Numbered from the stretch's first letter, positions 30,101 to 38,827 are shown. The stretch is DNA of 64,000 bases from Collinsella ureilytica (GCF_019795105.1 NZ_JAIMFO010000004.1:434001-498000); one strand, 5' to 3'. A program made the numbers and translations. The notes: generated by a model not told the origin, from the sequence alone.

Positions 30101-30625
30101 CTCAAACTCAAGCCAGGCACCGCGAGCAGGAATGATCTGAGCCTTAAACACCTGCTTGCCGCCGTCCATCTCCGTAGAGAAATACACACCCGGAGAACGA
30201 ACGAGCTGAGAAACTACAATGCGCTCAGTACCATTGATGATAAAGGTACCAGCATCGGTCATCATGGGGAAATCACCCATGAATACGAGCTGCTCTTTGA
30301 TCTCGCCGGTTTCCTTATTGGTCAGGCGAACCTCACACAAAAGCGGAGCCTGATAGGTCATGTCCTTCTCGCGGCACTCTTCTACTGAGTGGGAGGGATC
30401 ACCAAACTGGTGCTGACCAAAGGTGATCTCGAGGACGTGATTTTGGCTCTGGATTGGGCTTGATTCTTTGAAGGCCTCAAACAGACCCTCTCCCATGAAG
30501 CGCGTAAAGCTCTTCTTTTGAACCGAGATGAGATTCGGAACCTCCATGACCTCGGGAATCTTAGCGAAGTTCACGCGTTCGCGCTCGGTGGCCGTCATGG
30601 CCGGGATAACATTTGCACTCAGCAC
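27122..30625 (-). CDS. rpoB: RNA polymerase beta subunit
   Basis: 1167 residues, with the rifampicin cluster ([20 protein letters not shown]), [17 protein letters not shown], the [14 protein letters not shown] motif, and the C-terminal [18 protein letters not shown]. The GTG at 30625 is the best start: GGAGGG lies 8 nt before it, while longer frames have no site. Oddly, the segment after GPGGL, normally about eight residues containing RERAG, is 16 residues of unrelated sequence here ([16 protein letters not shown]) before VRDVH resumes. This corresponds to fork loop 2 and includes the position of E. coli R540. The reading frame is intact on both sides. Promoter at 30711-30738. Confidence 0.97.
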   Translation of the reverse strand: MLSANVIPAMTATERERVNFAKIPEVMEVPNLISVQKKSFTRFMGEGLFEAFKESSPIQSQNHVLEITFGQHQFGDPSHSVEECREKDMTYQAPLLCEVRLTNKETGEIKEQLVFMGDFPMMTDAGTFIINGTERIVVSQLVRSPGVYFSTEMDGGKQVFKAQIIPARGAWLEFEIDKRDQLVVSIDRKRKQSATMFLRALDIAPTNDDLIELLGDADIVKRSIERDTALTREDALIEIYRRLRPGEPPTVEASRSLLEGLLFNPQRYDLARVGRYKVDKKLNLDTTEDVTVLTDEDIVATLRYLLALAAGDPGCKVDDIDHFGNRRIRTVGELVANQFRIGMSRMERVVRERMNSQDVDEITPQSLINIRPIVAAIKEFFGSSQLSQFMDQSNPLTGLTHKRRLSALGPGGLAGHKSGSSRRTNVPTAVRDVHNSHYSRMCPIETPEGPNIGLIGSLALYARVNDYGFIEAPYRRVENGVATNQIDWMTADEEESHIIAPANTPLDPETGEFVALDADGKLVRPHTVVARTRDFDGSFGAPADVPLETVDYMDVSLRQMISVAATLIPFLEHDDAKRTLMGANMQRQAVPLVRPAAPYIGTGVERRAAIDSGEVTLARRAGEVIFADASKITVKTDEGLDEYALPKYQRSNQSTCINHRPLVRAGDTVVMGQPLADGPSTDHGELALGQNLTVAYMPWEGFNYEDGIVVSERLVSEDLLTTINISRHEIDARDTKLGPEEITREIPNLSEDMLANLDEDGIIRIGAEVGPGDILVGKVTPKGESALTAEERLLRAIFGAKAHDVRDTSLKMPHGAYGRVIDVVRFSREAGDDLAPGVNEMVRVYVAQRRKIQQGDKIAGRHGNKGVICEVLPVEDMPYMADGTPIDVILNPLGVPSRMNVGQLLECHLGWAAAAGWDPESDDSDRYVPGPFFVSTPVFDGAKEDEIAEVIRRANKNLLNLATERFGEHMDPSFVTQLDERGKAVLYDGRSGEQFREPITVGTSYILKLGHMVDDKIHARSTGPYSLVTQQPLGGKAQFGGQRFGEMEVWALYAYGASNVLQEILTVKSDDTIGRVKTYESIVKGDNVPMAGIPESFKVLVKEIRSLALDIQPMQERSAEPAIDLNDLDRETEDVLADLADASIIDSVDAAADELIGEPVATTSAKE

Positions 30626-30710
30626 CAGGTGTTCCCTCCTTTTGGGAAGAGTTGTGGGCGTGATCGACATCCACACGATGCCAGCCATCCTGCTGGTATA
30701 GCAACGTATT

Positions 30711-30738
30711 AGTGTATCAGCGATTTGCCGCTCGACAA
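30711..30738 (-). promoter_or_regulatory. Promoter of rpoB-rpoC
   Basis: Minus-strand TTGTCG (30738-30733), a 16-bp spacer and TACACT (30716-30711), giving a start near 30704 and a leader of about 80 nt. An AT-rich 8-bp stem (AGCGAAAA with TTTTCGCT) lies upstream near 30773-30800, between galU and this promoter; it may weakly end galU transcription. Confidence 0.6.
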
Positions 30739-30870
30739 GAAAGTTCTTGACCTGAGAGGCATTTTGAGTTAGCGAAAAATTTTCTCATTATTTTCGCTGG
30801 TTATATATCGTGTAGCGAACATATGTTCATGTTCTTTGAGTGAAGGACTCTCTGCACCTGCTCTTTGAGC

Positions 30871-31779
30871 CTAGGCGCGGCGAAGACCTCCGCGCTCCTC
30901 AATTGCAGACCAAAAGCCCTCAGCAAGCCGAGGATCAGCGGCTGCCATGAGTGCATTGGTCGCAATCCAGCCCGAAGGGGTGCCCGTGTCATAGCCAGAA
31001 AGCGGATCGACGACCACAGCATACATAGCCTCACGCTCAAGGCTTCGCGCCATAGCATCAGTAAGTTGAATCTCGCCGCCCTTGCCCGGCTCTTGGTCAG
31101 ACAGCAAATCCATCACCAGAGGTGAGAGCAGATAGCGTCCAACAATATAGAGATTGCTCGGAGCCTCCTCAGGAGCTGGCTTTTCCACAAGACCAGAAAC
31201 GCGCCATACCGCACCCGGCTCCTCGTCTCCTGCTGCCTCACGGCCAGCGAGCGAGCCTACCCGATCGCCTGCAATTACGCCATAGCGAGATACATCCTCA
31301 GGAGCGCACGGCGCAACCGCAACAACAGAAGCCCCACTGCGAGCAGCGCTCACCTCAAGCATTGCCTTGCAAATGTCTCGATGAGGAACTACATAGTCGC
31401 CAAGCAAAACGAGGAAGGACTCCCCTGCTGTTGCATCGGCAGCACTCCGAATAGCGTGGCCGAGCCCAAGCGGCTCATACTGATAGCGAAAATCTACTGG
31501 GAGATGACCAGCCTCTTCTACCGCATCTGCATACTCATCCTTACCGCGCTCGCGCAGCAAGGCCTCCAAGGGGCGATCCGGCTGAAAATATGAGAGCAAC
31601 TCAGGCTTGCCAGGACTCGTGACAATGATTGCGCCATCGACCTCTTCTGGCTCAATTGCCTCCTCTACCACGTACTGAATAACTGGCTTATCCAGCACGG
31701 GAAGCATCTCCTTGGGAGTACACTTTGTGGAGGGTAAAAACCGGGTCCCGAGACCGGCTGCGGGAATGATCGCCTTCAT
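30871..31779 (-). CDS. galU: UTP-glucose-1-phosphate uridylyltransferase
   Basis: 302 residues. Makes UDP-glucose from UTP and glucose-1-phosphate for cell-envelope glycans. The nucleotide-binding signature GLGTRFLPSTKCTPKEMLPV lies at residues 9-28, followed by EPLGLGHAI, LLGDYVV, VEKP and the GEIQLTDAM motif. The ATG at 31779 is chosen, with GAAAGGACG 6 nt upstream, over an upstream start without a site. It is a single gene with rpoB downstream on the same strand and a divergent small acetyltransferase gene upstream. Confidence 0.95.
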   Translation of the reverse strand: MKAIIPAAGLGTRFLPSTKCTPKEMLPVLDKPVIQYVVEEAIEPEEVDGAIIVTSPGKPELLSYFQPDRPLEALLRERGKDEYADAVEEAGHLPVDFRYQYEPLGLGHAIRSAADATAGESFLVLLGDYVVPHRDICKAMLEVSAARSGASVVAVAPCAPEDVSRYGVIAGDRVGSLAGREAAGDEEPGAVWRVSGLVEKPAPEEAPSNLYIVGRYLLSPLVMDLLSDQEPGKGGEIQLTDAMARSLEREAMYAVVVDPLSGYDTGTPSGWIATNALMAAADPRLAEGFWSAIEERGGLRRA

Positions 31780-31994
31780 GGAACGTCCTTTCGGTGGCGC
31801 CTGAGCGGCGTACGGAGGAGCTCGTATGCTCAAGCCATATCCTCTATGGCACTCTGACCAACCATCATAGCAACCAGACAGCCGTATCAGCCCGTCCTAT
31901 GTGAAAAGCAGAAGGAGTGCAAATCATCTGAGTATTCCAACACAAATGAGGCAATCCTGAGATAGATATAAGACGCCCAAGAATGGAGGCTCCG

Positions 31995-32267
31995 ATGGAG
32001 TTTATTGAAAGCAACCACAGCATTCGCTACGTAGACCATGCGGGAAAGATGCTCGCAGAGATCACCTTTCCCGAAACTGAAGCTGGCATTGCAACCATCG
32101 ATCACACATGTGTGGATCCCACACTTCGCGGACAAGGTATTGCAGGCCAGCTCATGGAGCAAGCGCTCAAAGTGATTGAGCGCGAAGGGCTCAAAGTACG
32201 TCCGACCTGCTCATATGCTGCCAGTTGGTTTGAGCGCCACCCCGACCGTAGCGATCTTCTTGCCTAA
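31995..32267 (+). CDS. Small GNAT-like N-acetyltransferase (YidJ/Acetyltransf_CG type)
   Basis: A 90-residue minimal acetyltransferase fold. The acetyl-CoA pyrophosphate loop is RGQGIAGQLM (about 46-55) and the conserved C-terminal YAASWFERHP is present. The protein is about half a normal GNAT domain, as expected for this short family, whose substrates are unknown. The ATG at 31995 has GGAGG 5 nt upstream; that site is part of an earlier in-frame ATG, which is therefore unlikely. It is convergent with the C26 hydrolase gene. Confidence 0.85.
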   Translation: MEFIESNHSIRYVDHAGKMLAEITFPETEAGIATIDHTCVDPTLRGQGIAGQLMEQALKVIEREGLKVRPTCSYAASWFERHPDRSDLLA

Positions 32268-32299
32268 AGCGCTCCGGGCGATCTCTTGAAGACGCGCGC

Positions 32300-33046
32300 C
32301 TACGAGCGGGCAGCGGATACGAACGCTTCCCACAGCGCTCGATCGCCCGGGAGCTTCTTCCAGGTGTACTCAGGATGCCATTGAACACCCAGCATAAAAC
32401 GTGCCTCTGGCAGCTCAATGCCCTCCACAATCCCATCAGTTGCCTCGGCGGTGACCACGAGCCCTTCGCCTAAGCGCTCAACACAGCAATGGTGAGCAGA
32501 GTTCACCTGCAAGCGCTCCCGGTTCCCCACGGCAGCAAAAAGACCAGTTCCTGGCCTAACTTCAACCGGGTGAATTGGGCCGCCCAAGCCACCCATATGC
32601 TCCCAGATCTCTGTACCCTCGCGCGGTGACACCGAGGGAACATCCATATTGAGACTGCCACCTAGGGCGACATTCATGAGCTGCATGCCTCTGCAGATTG
32701 CCAAGAGCGGCAAATCTGCCGCCACCGCACGGCGCACCAGCTCAATCTCAAAAGCATCGCGTGCAGGACAGAGTTTTTCCGGCTGATCATATCCCGTGAC
32801 ACCCCATAGCTCAGGGTTAACGTCGTGTCCACCCGGCAGGGCAACGCCATCAGCCATGGCAAGATAGTGATCCAAAAGATCCATATCTTCAGTTATGGGC
32901 ATCACAAGGGGTATGCCGCCAGTCTCAAGAATCGCTGCAAGAAACATCTCGTTCGCACCCTGGTCGGGAATGCCCAGCTCAGGTATGCCAGGGGGTAGCT
33001 CCCGCGTAATAACACAGGGAGAAATTAAAATCAGCGGACGTCTCAT
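32300..33046 (-). CDS. Peptidase C26 / gamma-glutamyl hydrolase (PuuD-like)
   Basis: 248 residues of the class I glutamine amidotransferase-like fold. The nucleophile elbow is [13 protein letters not shown] (cysteine near 118), and the catalytic histidine and glutamate are in [10 protein letters not shown] near the C-terminus. Family members hydrolyse gamma-glutamyl bonds, as in gamma-glutamyl-GABA or related compounds. Its ATG overlaps the stop of the ABC ATPase gene by 4 bp, so it is translated together with an amino acid importer; this suggests breakdown of the imported gamma-glutamyl substrate. The exact substrate cannot be read from sequence. Confidence 0.88.
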   Translation of the reverse strand: MRRPLILISPCVITRELPPGIPELGIPDQGANEMFLAAILETGGIPLVMPITEDMDLLDHYLAMADGVALPGGHDVNPELWGVTGYDQPEKLCPARDAFEIELVRRAVAADLPLLAICRGMQLMNVALGGSLNMDVPSVSPREGTEIWEHMGGLGGPIHPVEVRPGTGLFAAVGNRERLQVNSAHHCCVERLGEGLVVTAEATDGIVEGIELPEARFMLGVQWHPEYTWKKLPGDRALWEAFVSAARS

Positions 33047-33801
33047 ACGTGCTCCCGGATAGAGTCGAGAAACTCACGTGCACGTTCAGTTTTTGGATGC
33101 TCAAAGAACGCGCCAGGTGTCCCCTCTTCAAGGATTGCACCATCAGACATGAAGACCACGCGATCTGCGACACGCCGTGCAAAGCTCATCTCATGCGTGA
33201 CCACGATCATAGTCATACCTTGGCTCGCGAGGCTCACCATGACTTCCAAAACCTCATTGATCATCTCGGGGTCAAGCGCGCTTGTTGGCTCATCAAACAA
33301 CATGGCACGCGGATGCATGGCCAAAGAACGCGCAATGGCCACACGCTGCTGCTGACCACCAGAAAGTTGAGCCGGAACCTTTTTGGCCTGTGATGCAACA
33401 CCCACCCGCTCAAGGAGCTCTAAAGCCTCGCGCTCCGCCTCGGCCTTACTTACGCCTAACACCTCAGTGGGACCAATCGTTACATTGCGCAACACACTCA
33501 TATGGGCAAAGAGGTTAAAGCTCTGAAAGACCATACCGAGCTCTGCGCGAACAGCTGCGAGCTCATGACCCTCCTCGGGCAATGGCTCTCCCAAAATGAG
33601 AATCTCGCCTGAGTCAATCCGCTCGAGGCGGTTAATTGCTCGGCAAAGCGTCGACTTACCAGAACCAGAAGGTCCAATGACCACGACGACCTCACCTGGC
33701 ATCACAGAAAGACTGACGTCTTTGAGCACATGTGCGTCGCCAAAACACTTTTCTACGTGGCGCAACTCAATGACAGGCACGTCTGTATTCATGTCGTTCA
33801 T
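33043..33801 (-). CDS. Polar amino acid ABC transporter, ATP-binding protein (GlnQ type)
   Basis: 252 residues. Walker A is GPSGSGKST (about 43-51), the Q-loop region is VFQSFNLF, the signature [15 protein letters not shown] and Walker [12 protein letters not shown], with the typical GlnQ closing segment [14 protein letters not shown]. It drives uptake of glutamate, glutamine or a related amino acid together with the two permeases and the lipoprotein that follow. The ATG at 33801 sits only 2 nt after GGAGG; an in-frame ATG three codons later is 11 nt away, so the precise start is uncertain. Overlaps the downstream hydrolase gene by 4 bp. Confidence 0.93.
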   Translation of the reverse strand: MNDMNTDVPVIELRHVEKCFGDAHVLKDVSLSVMPGEVVVVIGPSGSGKSTLCRAINRLERIDSGEILILGEPLPEEGHELAAVRAELGMVFQSFNLFAHMSVLRNVTIGPTEVLGVSKAEAEREALELLERVGVASQAKKVPAQLSGGQQQRVAIARSLAMHPRAMLFDEPTSALDPEMINEVLEVMVSLASQGMTMIVVTHEMSFARRVADRVVFMSDGAILEEGTPGAFFEHPKTERAREFLDSIREHV

Positions 33802-33850
33802 AACCTCCGATCACACCTCTCACATGCTAGAGATCGTATTGGCTGCATAC

Positions 33851-34705
33851 CTATAAGGCACTCGCCGCAAGATCATCTGCACGCTCCTGTCCTGAGCGCC
33901 GCGCCATGGTAACGGCCACATGATTGATAGCGTAGTTCAACAGGATATAGATAACCGCAATAACAAAATAGGTTGAAACCAAGGCATCATAGTTTGTAAT
34001 GAGCACGCGCCCGTTTTGCAGCAGATCAGGGTAGCTCACCACATAAGCAAGGGTCGTATCTTTGACCACAACTACGAGCTGAGAAATTAAGGACGGAATA
34101 ACGTAGCGCACACCTTGGGGAACTACAATGAGCATGAGGGCACGAAATGGCCGCATGCCAATTGAGAGTGCTGCCTCGGTTTGACCAGCAGGAACAGCAT
34201 TGATACCAGCGCGAAGCACTTCAGCTAAAACACCTGAAGCTCCAAGGGCTACCGGCAGCGTGATCATCCAAAAAGCGGGAAGCTTAATGCCGTATTGCGG
34301 AACCACCAAAAAGAAAAAGTAGATGAGCAGAAGACTGGGCACGCCACGGAAAAAATCCGTCGCCACGCGGCATATGGCAGCGATCGGCCTCGGCGCGCTA
34401 ATGCGCCCAAGCATGAGCAAAAAGCCCAAGACGAGTGCAATGGCTGCTGCCACCAAAGAAACCGAGAGGGTGCCCCGAAAGCCAGAAAACAGAAACGCCC
34501 AGGTACTTGGCCAGGTAAAAAACGCCCAATAGCCCTCGTCGAGCTGGCCAGTAATCCAAAACTGACGAACAATCAAAACAGCGAGGGCAGCCACCACAAC
34601 GGCCGCTCCTGCCGTGCCGATCCTGATGCGACGGCGCATCTTAGGTCCTGGCTCCTCATAGAGGGCATCTCGAATTGACCGGGGGGCTTCACCAGCTTGG
34701 CTCAT
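33851..34705 (-). CDS. Polar amino acid ABC transporter permease
   Basis: 284 residues with a long cytoplasmic start, a first membrane helix at about 29-47 and a BPD_transp_1 domain with further helices. The ATPase-contact motif is GINAVPAGQTEAALSIGM (about 165-182), typical of the HisM/GlnP family. It overlaps the second permease gene by 4 bp (ATGA) and probably forms a heterodimer with it. The N-terminal 28 residues are an extension relative to most family members. Confidence 0.92.
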   Translation of the reverse strand: MSQAGEAPRSIRDALYEEPGPKMRRRIRIGTAGAAVVVAALAVLIVRQFWITGQLDEGYWAFFTWPSTWAFLFSGFRGTLSVSLVAAAIALVLGFLLMLGRISAPRPIAAICRVATDFFRGVPSLLLIYFFFLVVPQYGIKLPAFWMITLPVALGASGVLAEVLRAGINAVPAGQTEAALSIGMRPFRALMLIVVPQGVRYVIPSLISQLVVVVKDTTLAYVVSYPDLLQNGRVLITNYDALVSTYFVIAVIYILLNYAINHVAVTMARRSGQERADDLAASAL

Positions 34706-35361
34706 CTCAAGATCCTCACCTTCCGGTCAAGCCGCGTCCCCACAAAGCCAATTGCTGCAGCGGTCAGCGCATAGCCTGCGGCAGAGATAGCAAATGCAAG
34801 AATGCCACCCGTAGAACGGGTATTAATAAACGACACGACGCCGGTGAGCTCTGGGGTATCAAGCGGTACCTGAGAGCCAATGGCAGTGGTGAGCATGACA
34901 GCAATAAGCAAATTCGTCATGGGCAAAACCGTTGTGCGGAGCGCCTGCGGGATTACCACGCGCGCCAAAATACTTTTAAATGACATTCCCAGCGAGCGCG
35001 CAGCTTCGATTTGACCAACGCCGATCGTATTGATGCCACTCATAAAATTCTCTGATCCAAACGCAGCAGCTGCCAGCACCACGGTAAGCATGACGCTCGG
35101 TAAATAATCGAGGGTGATATTCAAAAACGGAAGCGCATAGACCGTGATAATGAGCAGAGAAATGACCGGAATATTCCGAAAAATCTGAACGTATAGATCA
35201 CCTAAGAAGCGCAGTGGCCGAAAAGGAGAGACCCGAAGAACCGTAATAGCAGCAGCAAGCAGCATCACAGCCACGAAGCAAACTGCCGTCATCCCCCAAG
35301 TAGCCACGAGGGCAGAAAGATAATTCGTACCATATGCGGAAAGCAACTCCGCGAGACCCAT
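34702..35361 (-). CDS. Polar amino acid ABC transporter permease
   Basis: 219 residues, about five membrane helices and the contact motif GINTIGVGQIEAARSLGMSF near 108-127, as in GlnP/HisQ. The ATG at 35361 has GGGAGGG 4 nt upstream. It lies 110 bp after the lipoprotein gene, with a GC-rich hairpin between. Partner of the overlapping permease at 33851. Confidence 0.92.
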   Translation of the reverse strand: MGLAELLSAYGTNYLSALVATWGMTAVCFVAVMLLAAAITVLRVSPFRPLRFLGDLYVQIFRNIPVISLLIITVYALPFLNITLDYLPSVMLTVVLAAAAFGSENFMSGINTIGVGQIEAARSLGMSFKSILARVVIPQALRTTVLPMTNLLIAVMLTTAIGSQVPLDTPELTGVVSFINTRSTGGILAFAISAAGYALTAAAIGFVGTRLDRKVRILR

Positions 35362-35378
35362 GCACCCTCCCTCGATAC

Positions 35379-35409
35379 GTTAGGGCCGCCACAATCGGGC
35401 GACCCTAAC
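35379..35409 (-). promoter_or_regulatory. Intercistronic hairpin between lipoprotein and permease genes
   Basis: GTTAGGG and CCCTAAC form a 7-bp stem, continued by GC-rich pairing around a 6-nt loop, without a strong T-run on the minus strand. Such hairpins often stabilise the upstream message or act as partial terminators, giving more binding protein than permease. That function is inferred. Confidence 0.6.
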
Positions 35410-35472
35410 GATCATAGCCCGCACTAAACGCCGAGTCGTTACAAGCGGTGCGGATTTTTCAATCGTTAACGC

Positions 35473-36465
35473 TTAGGCACCAATGGCCGGGGGTACCGGA
35501 ACCTCATGCACGTCAGCTCGCTCGCCGATGCAGATCTTCCACAGCTCCTCCCAGGTACCGTCTTCTTCAATCTTGCGCAGGAAGTCGTTTACAAAAGTAA
35601 CGCCATCGGAGTTGAGTGGTAACCCAATACCGTAGGGGTCAACCGGCCCAAAGGCCTCTCCTACCAGCTTGTATTTACCAGGCTGCTTGATCATGGAACC
35701 AAGGTGCATATTCCGATCGATCACATAGGCATCCACGCGCTTTTGCATAAGGGCACTGCGCGCCTCTTCATCGGTCTTAAACTCCTGGAGCTTAGCCTCA
35801 GGCACCAGCTTTTCCATCAGTGCGGGGCCGGTAGAACCAGACTGAACGGCAACCTTTTTACCCGCCAGATCATCCACGCCAGAAATGCCATTCTCATCTT
35901 TGAGAACCAAAATTGCCTGCTGCGTCTCATAATAAGGGCCGGCAAATGAGATTACTTTCTTGCGATCATCGGTAATGGAATAGGTAGCAAATACGGCATC
36001 TACCTGATCGTTCTGCAGGACGGATTCACGCGTATCTGAGGTTACCTGCGTGCCTTCATGCTTGGACTCATCGCCCAAAATGTAGCGTGTGAGCAACTGA
36101 GAAATACCTGCGTCAAAACCACGCAGCTTGCCATCCTTCTCATCAAGCAAGCTAAAGAGTGTAGAGGTATGCACTTCACCAAGGCGGATTTTACCCGCGT
36201 CATGAATACGCTTCGCCCATGCATTTGCTTCAATGCTTGCTGCATCTGCCACCGCACCCGATGCAATTAACTTGTCGTAGGCTGCCGCATTAATGGCCAC
36301 CGTCGAATCTTTCTCAGACCCCGCTCCAGCTGCAGAGCCCGCTGGCTGCGATGAGCCGCCTCGTCCACATCCTGCAAGACCAACCGCAGCAATAAGGCCT
36401 GCTGCCCCCATACTCAGAGCCTTCCTTCGGCTCATAGTGAACATATTCGATGCAGAGGTTTTCAT
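35473..36465 (-). CDS. Amino acid ABC transporter substrate-binding lipoprotein
   Basis: 330 residues with a lipoprotein signal (SRRKALSMGAAG, lipobox VGLAGC, cysteine near 33) and a type 2 periplasmic-binding fold (SBP_bac_3). Recognisable segments include LRGFDAGISQLLTRY, VDAVFATYSITDDR, FAGPYYE and GKKVAVQSGSTG. The ATG at 36465 has AAGGAG 7 nt upstream. The C-terminus has the expected DPYGIGLPL segment. First gene of the importer operon that ends with the C26 hydrolase. The ligand is probably glutamate, glutamine or a relative, by family only. Confidence 0.92.
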   Translation of the reverse strand: MKTSASNMFTMSRRKALSMGAAGLIAAVGLAGCGRGGSSQPAGSAAGAGSEKDSTVAINAAAYDKLIASGAVADAASIEANAWAKRIHDAGKIRLGEVHTSTLFSLLDEKDGKLRGFDAGISQLLTRYILGDESKHEGTQVTSDTRESVLQNDQVDAVFATYSITDDRKKVISFAGPYYETQQAILVLKDENGISGVDDLAGKKVAVQSGSTGPALMEKLVPEAKLQEFKTDEEARSALMQKRVDAYVIDRNMHLGSMIKQPGKYKLVGEAFGPVDPYGIGLPLNSDGVTFVNDFLRKIEEDGTWEELWKICIGERADVHEVPVPPAIGA

Positions 36466-36704
36466 AGGTGCTCCTTCCCCTCTGTGTGGGGGGATTATCC
36501 CCTCCAAAAGCCCAAACATAAGGATATTTTTTCCTCTCTGAGCTGAGCTTGGAGGTATTCTACCTAAGTAGCCACAAGTCTATTCACGCGAGGAGCAGGC
36601 TTTTCAGCTGCCTCTACCCGTCTCGCGCTGCTCGCATTGTTACGGTTGCCAACAGAGCAGCATGGTCGAACCCGCTATGATCGTTCGCCAGAAATATTCT
36701 AATA

Positions 36705-36728
36705 TTTGACGTACCGTTTATCGTCAAA
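36705..36728. promoter_or_regulatory. TTTGACG-N10-CGTCAAA inverted repeat
   Basis: A perfect 7-bp dyad with a 10-bp spacer in the 374-bp gap between the divergent lipoprotein gene and the hypothetical gene at 36840. The left arm contains TTGACG, which could serve as a -35 for the plus-strand gene. It is a candidate operator; nothing else is clear in 36466-36839 except an AT-rich stretch around 36690. Confidence 0.5.
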
Positions 36729-36839
36729 TTTTACCTTTACCGATCAAAACAGACGAATAGTGAGAAATAGATAAGATCTACGTAGAACTTACTCGTATCT
36801 CCACGCGATCAACCGCCTATACCAAGGAGGTGCAGGTAT

Positions 36840-37343
36840 ATGCCGCATACTATGAAGCGAAGGATCCTTCTTATTCTGAGCGCTGCTGTATCAGCTCTGG
36901 TTGTCGTTCTGCTCTTTATGCTTATCGGGCAGCAAAATAAGTTCGCTAACATGATTCGTGGCATACAGGAAGGTTTTGAGCTCAAAGGAACATACGTCCC
37001 TTACAGTGGATCAGGCCCTATATCGCGCGATCCATCGGTATCAATTTATTTTGATGATAGTGCCGAAGATGCCACGATTACCTGGGGATCACGTACGAGA
37101 GAAACCTTTTATGTAACCGGCACCGCCACTGCGACTGAAGATCCGCATATCTACATGCTTACAAAAGCAACAGTCGAGCGATATGGCATCGTTCATCTCA
37201 ACTATATGAATGCGGGGGAAGGCATGCTGTATTTCAGCAAGGATGGCGAACATTTTGAGCGATATGCATTGATGGATGAGCATATTGCGCAAGATATGAC
37301 GGATCCTAAAGAGTTTCAGCGCACACCTGAAGCAACCTCATAA
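36840..37343 (+). CDS. Membrane-anchored hypothetical protein
   Basis: A 167-residue protein that I do not recognise. A short basic start and one hydrophobic helix (about 7-28) would anchor it, with some 130 residues outside. The exported part is predicted beta-rich, with no cysteine and several aromatic residues (VSIYFDDS, ITWGSRTRETF, YMLTKATVERYG). The ATG at 36840 has AAGGAGGTG 7 nt upstream, which is an excellent site. It stands alone and converges on rplL at a shared strong terminator. An envelope role is the most that can be inferred. Confidence 0.75.
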   Translation: MPHTMKRRILLILSAAVSALVVVLLFMLIGQQNKFANMIRGIQEGFELKGTYVPYSGSGPISRDPSVSIYFDDSAEDATITWGSRTRETFYVTGTATATEDPHIYMLTKATVERYGIVHLNYMNAGEGMLYFSKDGEHFERYALMDEHIAQDMTDPKEFQRTPEATS

Positions 37344-37378
37344 GTAACCCCTCACACTCGTATGGGTCCACCGCACGC

Positions 37379-37427
37379 AAAGCCCCCGCCTTGCCCGTTC
37401 AACAACGGAAACAAGACGGGGGCTTTA
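37379..37427. terminator. Bidirectional terminator at end of rplJ-rplL
   Basis: AAAGCCCCCG(CC)TTG and CAAGaCGGGGGCTTT form a long GC-rich stem, with A-rich and T-rich ends on both strands. It serves both the rplL transcript (minus) and the convergent hypothetical gene (plus). Confidence 0.85.
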
Positions 37428-37457
37428 ACTCAAAGGTAACGAGCTAAAGGATGCTAC

Positions 37458-37835
37458 TTACTTTACGGAAACAGCAGCGCCGGCAGCCTCGAGCTTCTCC
37501 TTGGCGGCATCGGCGTCCTCCTTCTTCACACCCTCGAGAACAGCCTTGGGAGCGCCCTCGACGACCTCCTTGGCCTCCTTCAGGCCAAGGCTGGTGAGCT
37601 CGCGGACAACCTTGATGACCTGGATCTTATTGTCGCCGAAGCCCTCGAGAACAACGTCAAACTCGGTCTTCTCCTCCTCAGCAGGAGCAGCAGCGGCCGG
37701 TCCTGCAACAACAGCAGCAGGAGCAGCAGCGGAAACACCAAAAGTCTCCTCAATTGCCTTAACAAGCTCGGAAGCCTCGAGCAGAGTCATTTCCTTCAGA
37801 GCCTCAATGATCTCATCGGTGGTGAGCTTAGCCAT
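37458..37835 (-). CDS. rplL: Ribosomal protein L7/L12
   Basis: 125 residues of the ribosomal stalk protein. An N-terminal dimerisation helix ([22 protein letters not shown]), an Ala/Pro-rich hinge (about 35-52) and a C-terminal factor-binding domain with [18 protein letters not shown]-like sequence ([10 protein letters not shown]) are visible. AAAGG lies upstream of the ATG at 37835. It follows rplJ by 94 bp and ends at the terminator above. Confidence 0.98.
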   Translation of the reverse strand: MAKLTTDEIIEALKEMTLLEASELVKAIEETFGVSAAAPAAVVAGPAAAAPAEEEKTEFDVVLEGFGDNKIQVIKVVRELTSLGLKEAKEVVEGAPKAVLEGVKKEDADAAKEKLEAAGAAVSVK

Positions 37836-37929
37836 AGTTCAAATCCTTTCGGTTCCCGCCCATTTAGGTGCGGGGATCTGTCGATGTTGTCACGCAAGAT
37901 GCGTAACGGATGCGCACATACGCGCAGAG

Positions 37930-38454
37930 TTAGGCCGCCTTCTGGTCGGATACCTGCTGAATAGAGCGGGCAAGACCGGAAGATACGCCATTGACGCACA
38001 CGGCGAGATCGCGAGCGAAGCCATTGATGAGGCCAGCGAGCTGACCGAGGAGCTGATCCTTGGTGGGAAGCTCGGCAATAGCCTTAACATCGTCTGCCGT
38101 AACTGCCTTACCCTCAGAAATACCGCCCTTAACCTCGAGCACGTTCCTGGTCTTAGCGGAGAAATCCTTGAGTACCTTAGCGGCCTCAACGGGCTCATTC
38201 TCGTAGAAGACATAGGCGATCGGGCCAACGAGCAACTCATCAAGATTGGGCTGCTCCTGGTTTTGGAGGGCGATGCGCGCGAGATTGTTCTTGTAGACCT
38301 TCATCTCAGCGCCAACCTCACGAAGCTGCTTGCGCAGATCCTGAGCCTGCTTCACCGTCAGACCTTTGTAGTTGACGACAAAGACACCAGCGTTCTCTGC
38401 GATGCGAGACTCGATCTCGGCAACGCGGTCGATTTTGTACTGCTTGACTGCCAT
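37930..38454 (-). CDS. rplJ: Ribosomal protein L10
   Basis: 174 residues. Stalk base protein that binds 23S rRNA and carries L7/L12 dimers through its C-terminal helix. The conserved GLTVKQAQDLRKQLRE and YKNNLARIAL segments near residues 31-65 identify it. The ATG at 38454 has GAGGAGG 7 nt upstream. Expression is probably autoregulated through the L10 leader RNA just upstream. Confidence 0.97.
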   Translation of the reverse strand: MAVKQYKIDRVAEIESRIAENAGVFVVNYKGLTVKQAQDLRKQLREVGAEMKVYKNNLARIALQNQEQPNLDELLVGPIAYVFYENEPVEAAKVLKDFSAKTRNVLEVKGGISEGKAVTADDVKAIAELPTKDQLLGQLAGLINGFARDLAVCVNGVSSGLARSIQQVSDQKAA

Positions 38455-38520
38455 ATCTATACCTCCTCTCTCAACTTTTCTGGCACGACCCGCGCAGATG
38501 ACGCGGACGTCTCGAAAAGG

Positions 38521-38640
38521 AAACCCCCGCGCTGCAAGAGCGACGGGGGTCAGAAGTCATATGACTTTCGACCACCTCGGCTGGCGGGATACCCCTTTAC
38601 GCCTTTGGGCAAGCCCTCTGGCACCGGCTGTCTCTGGCAG
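38521..38640 (-). ncRNA. L10 leader RNA with attenuator hairpin
   Basis: The rplJ leader contains the family-like block CCAGAGACAGCCGGTGCC with a matching CCCGCCAGCCGAGG downstream, as in ribosomal L10 leaders that bind L10(L12)4. Further on, ACCCCCG (38550-38544) pairs with CGGGGGT (38529-38523 region), and the sequence TTTCCTTTTC follows, forming a terminator-like hairpin. Repression by excess L10 through this structure is the known family mechanism. Boundaries are approximate. Confidence 0.75.
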
Positions 38641-38663
38641 CGAATCGTGCGTTGAACATAGGA

Positions 38664-38692
38664 AGTATGCCAAGCCAGCTCCTGACCGTCAA
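38664..38692 (-). promoter_or_regulatory. Promoter of rplJ-rplL
   Basis: Minus-strand TTGACG (38692-38687), exactly 17 bp, then CATACT (38669-38664). It places the transcription start just upstream of the L10 leader. Confidence 0.75.
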
Positions 38693-38740
38693 GCTTAATC
38701 GTGCTCCAGGCCTCATGCGCACGCCTCGTCCATATTCACC

Positions 38741-38769
38741 TTGAAAAGCAGACTTTTATTTGGTACATA
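38741..38769 (+). promoter_or_regulatory. Orphan plus-strand promoter
   Basis: TTGAAA (38741-38746), a 17-bp spacer and TACATA (38764-38769). It is divergent from the rplJ promoter and directly precedes a hairpin and terminator, with no protein-coding gene behind it on this strand. Confidence 0.6.
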
Positions 38770-38775
38770 AATGTT

Positions 38776-38827
38776 GGTGGCTATCATAGCTACCTCCAAG
38801 TGCCGGGGGAAGTCCCCCGGCGTTTTT
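38776..38827 (+). ncRNA. Candidate small RNA of about 52 nt
   Basis: The predicted start near 38776 coincides with the first base of an 8-bp hairpin (GGTGGCTA with TAGCTACC, one G-U pair, 3-nt loop). After a 7-nt single-stranded link comes a strong GC stem, GCCGGGGGA-AG-TCCCCCGGC, and five T. Terminator orientation is plus only, so it does not serve the convergent aminotransferase gene. It could be a trans-acting sRNA or a protein-binding decoy; no known family was recognised. Expression has not been shown. Confidence 0.5.

Noticed and set aside
37501-38655. A 384-codon open frame opposite rplL and rplJ
   Set aside because: Antisense shadow of two ribosomal protein genes; composition mirrors their codons and there is no start site.
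38801-38827. Terminator of the aminotransferase gene
   Set aside because: The T-run is on the plus strand; on the minus strand the hairpin is followed by ACTTGGAGG, so it does not suit the leftward transcript.
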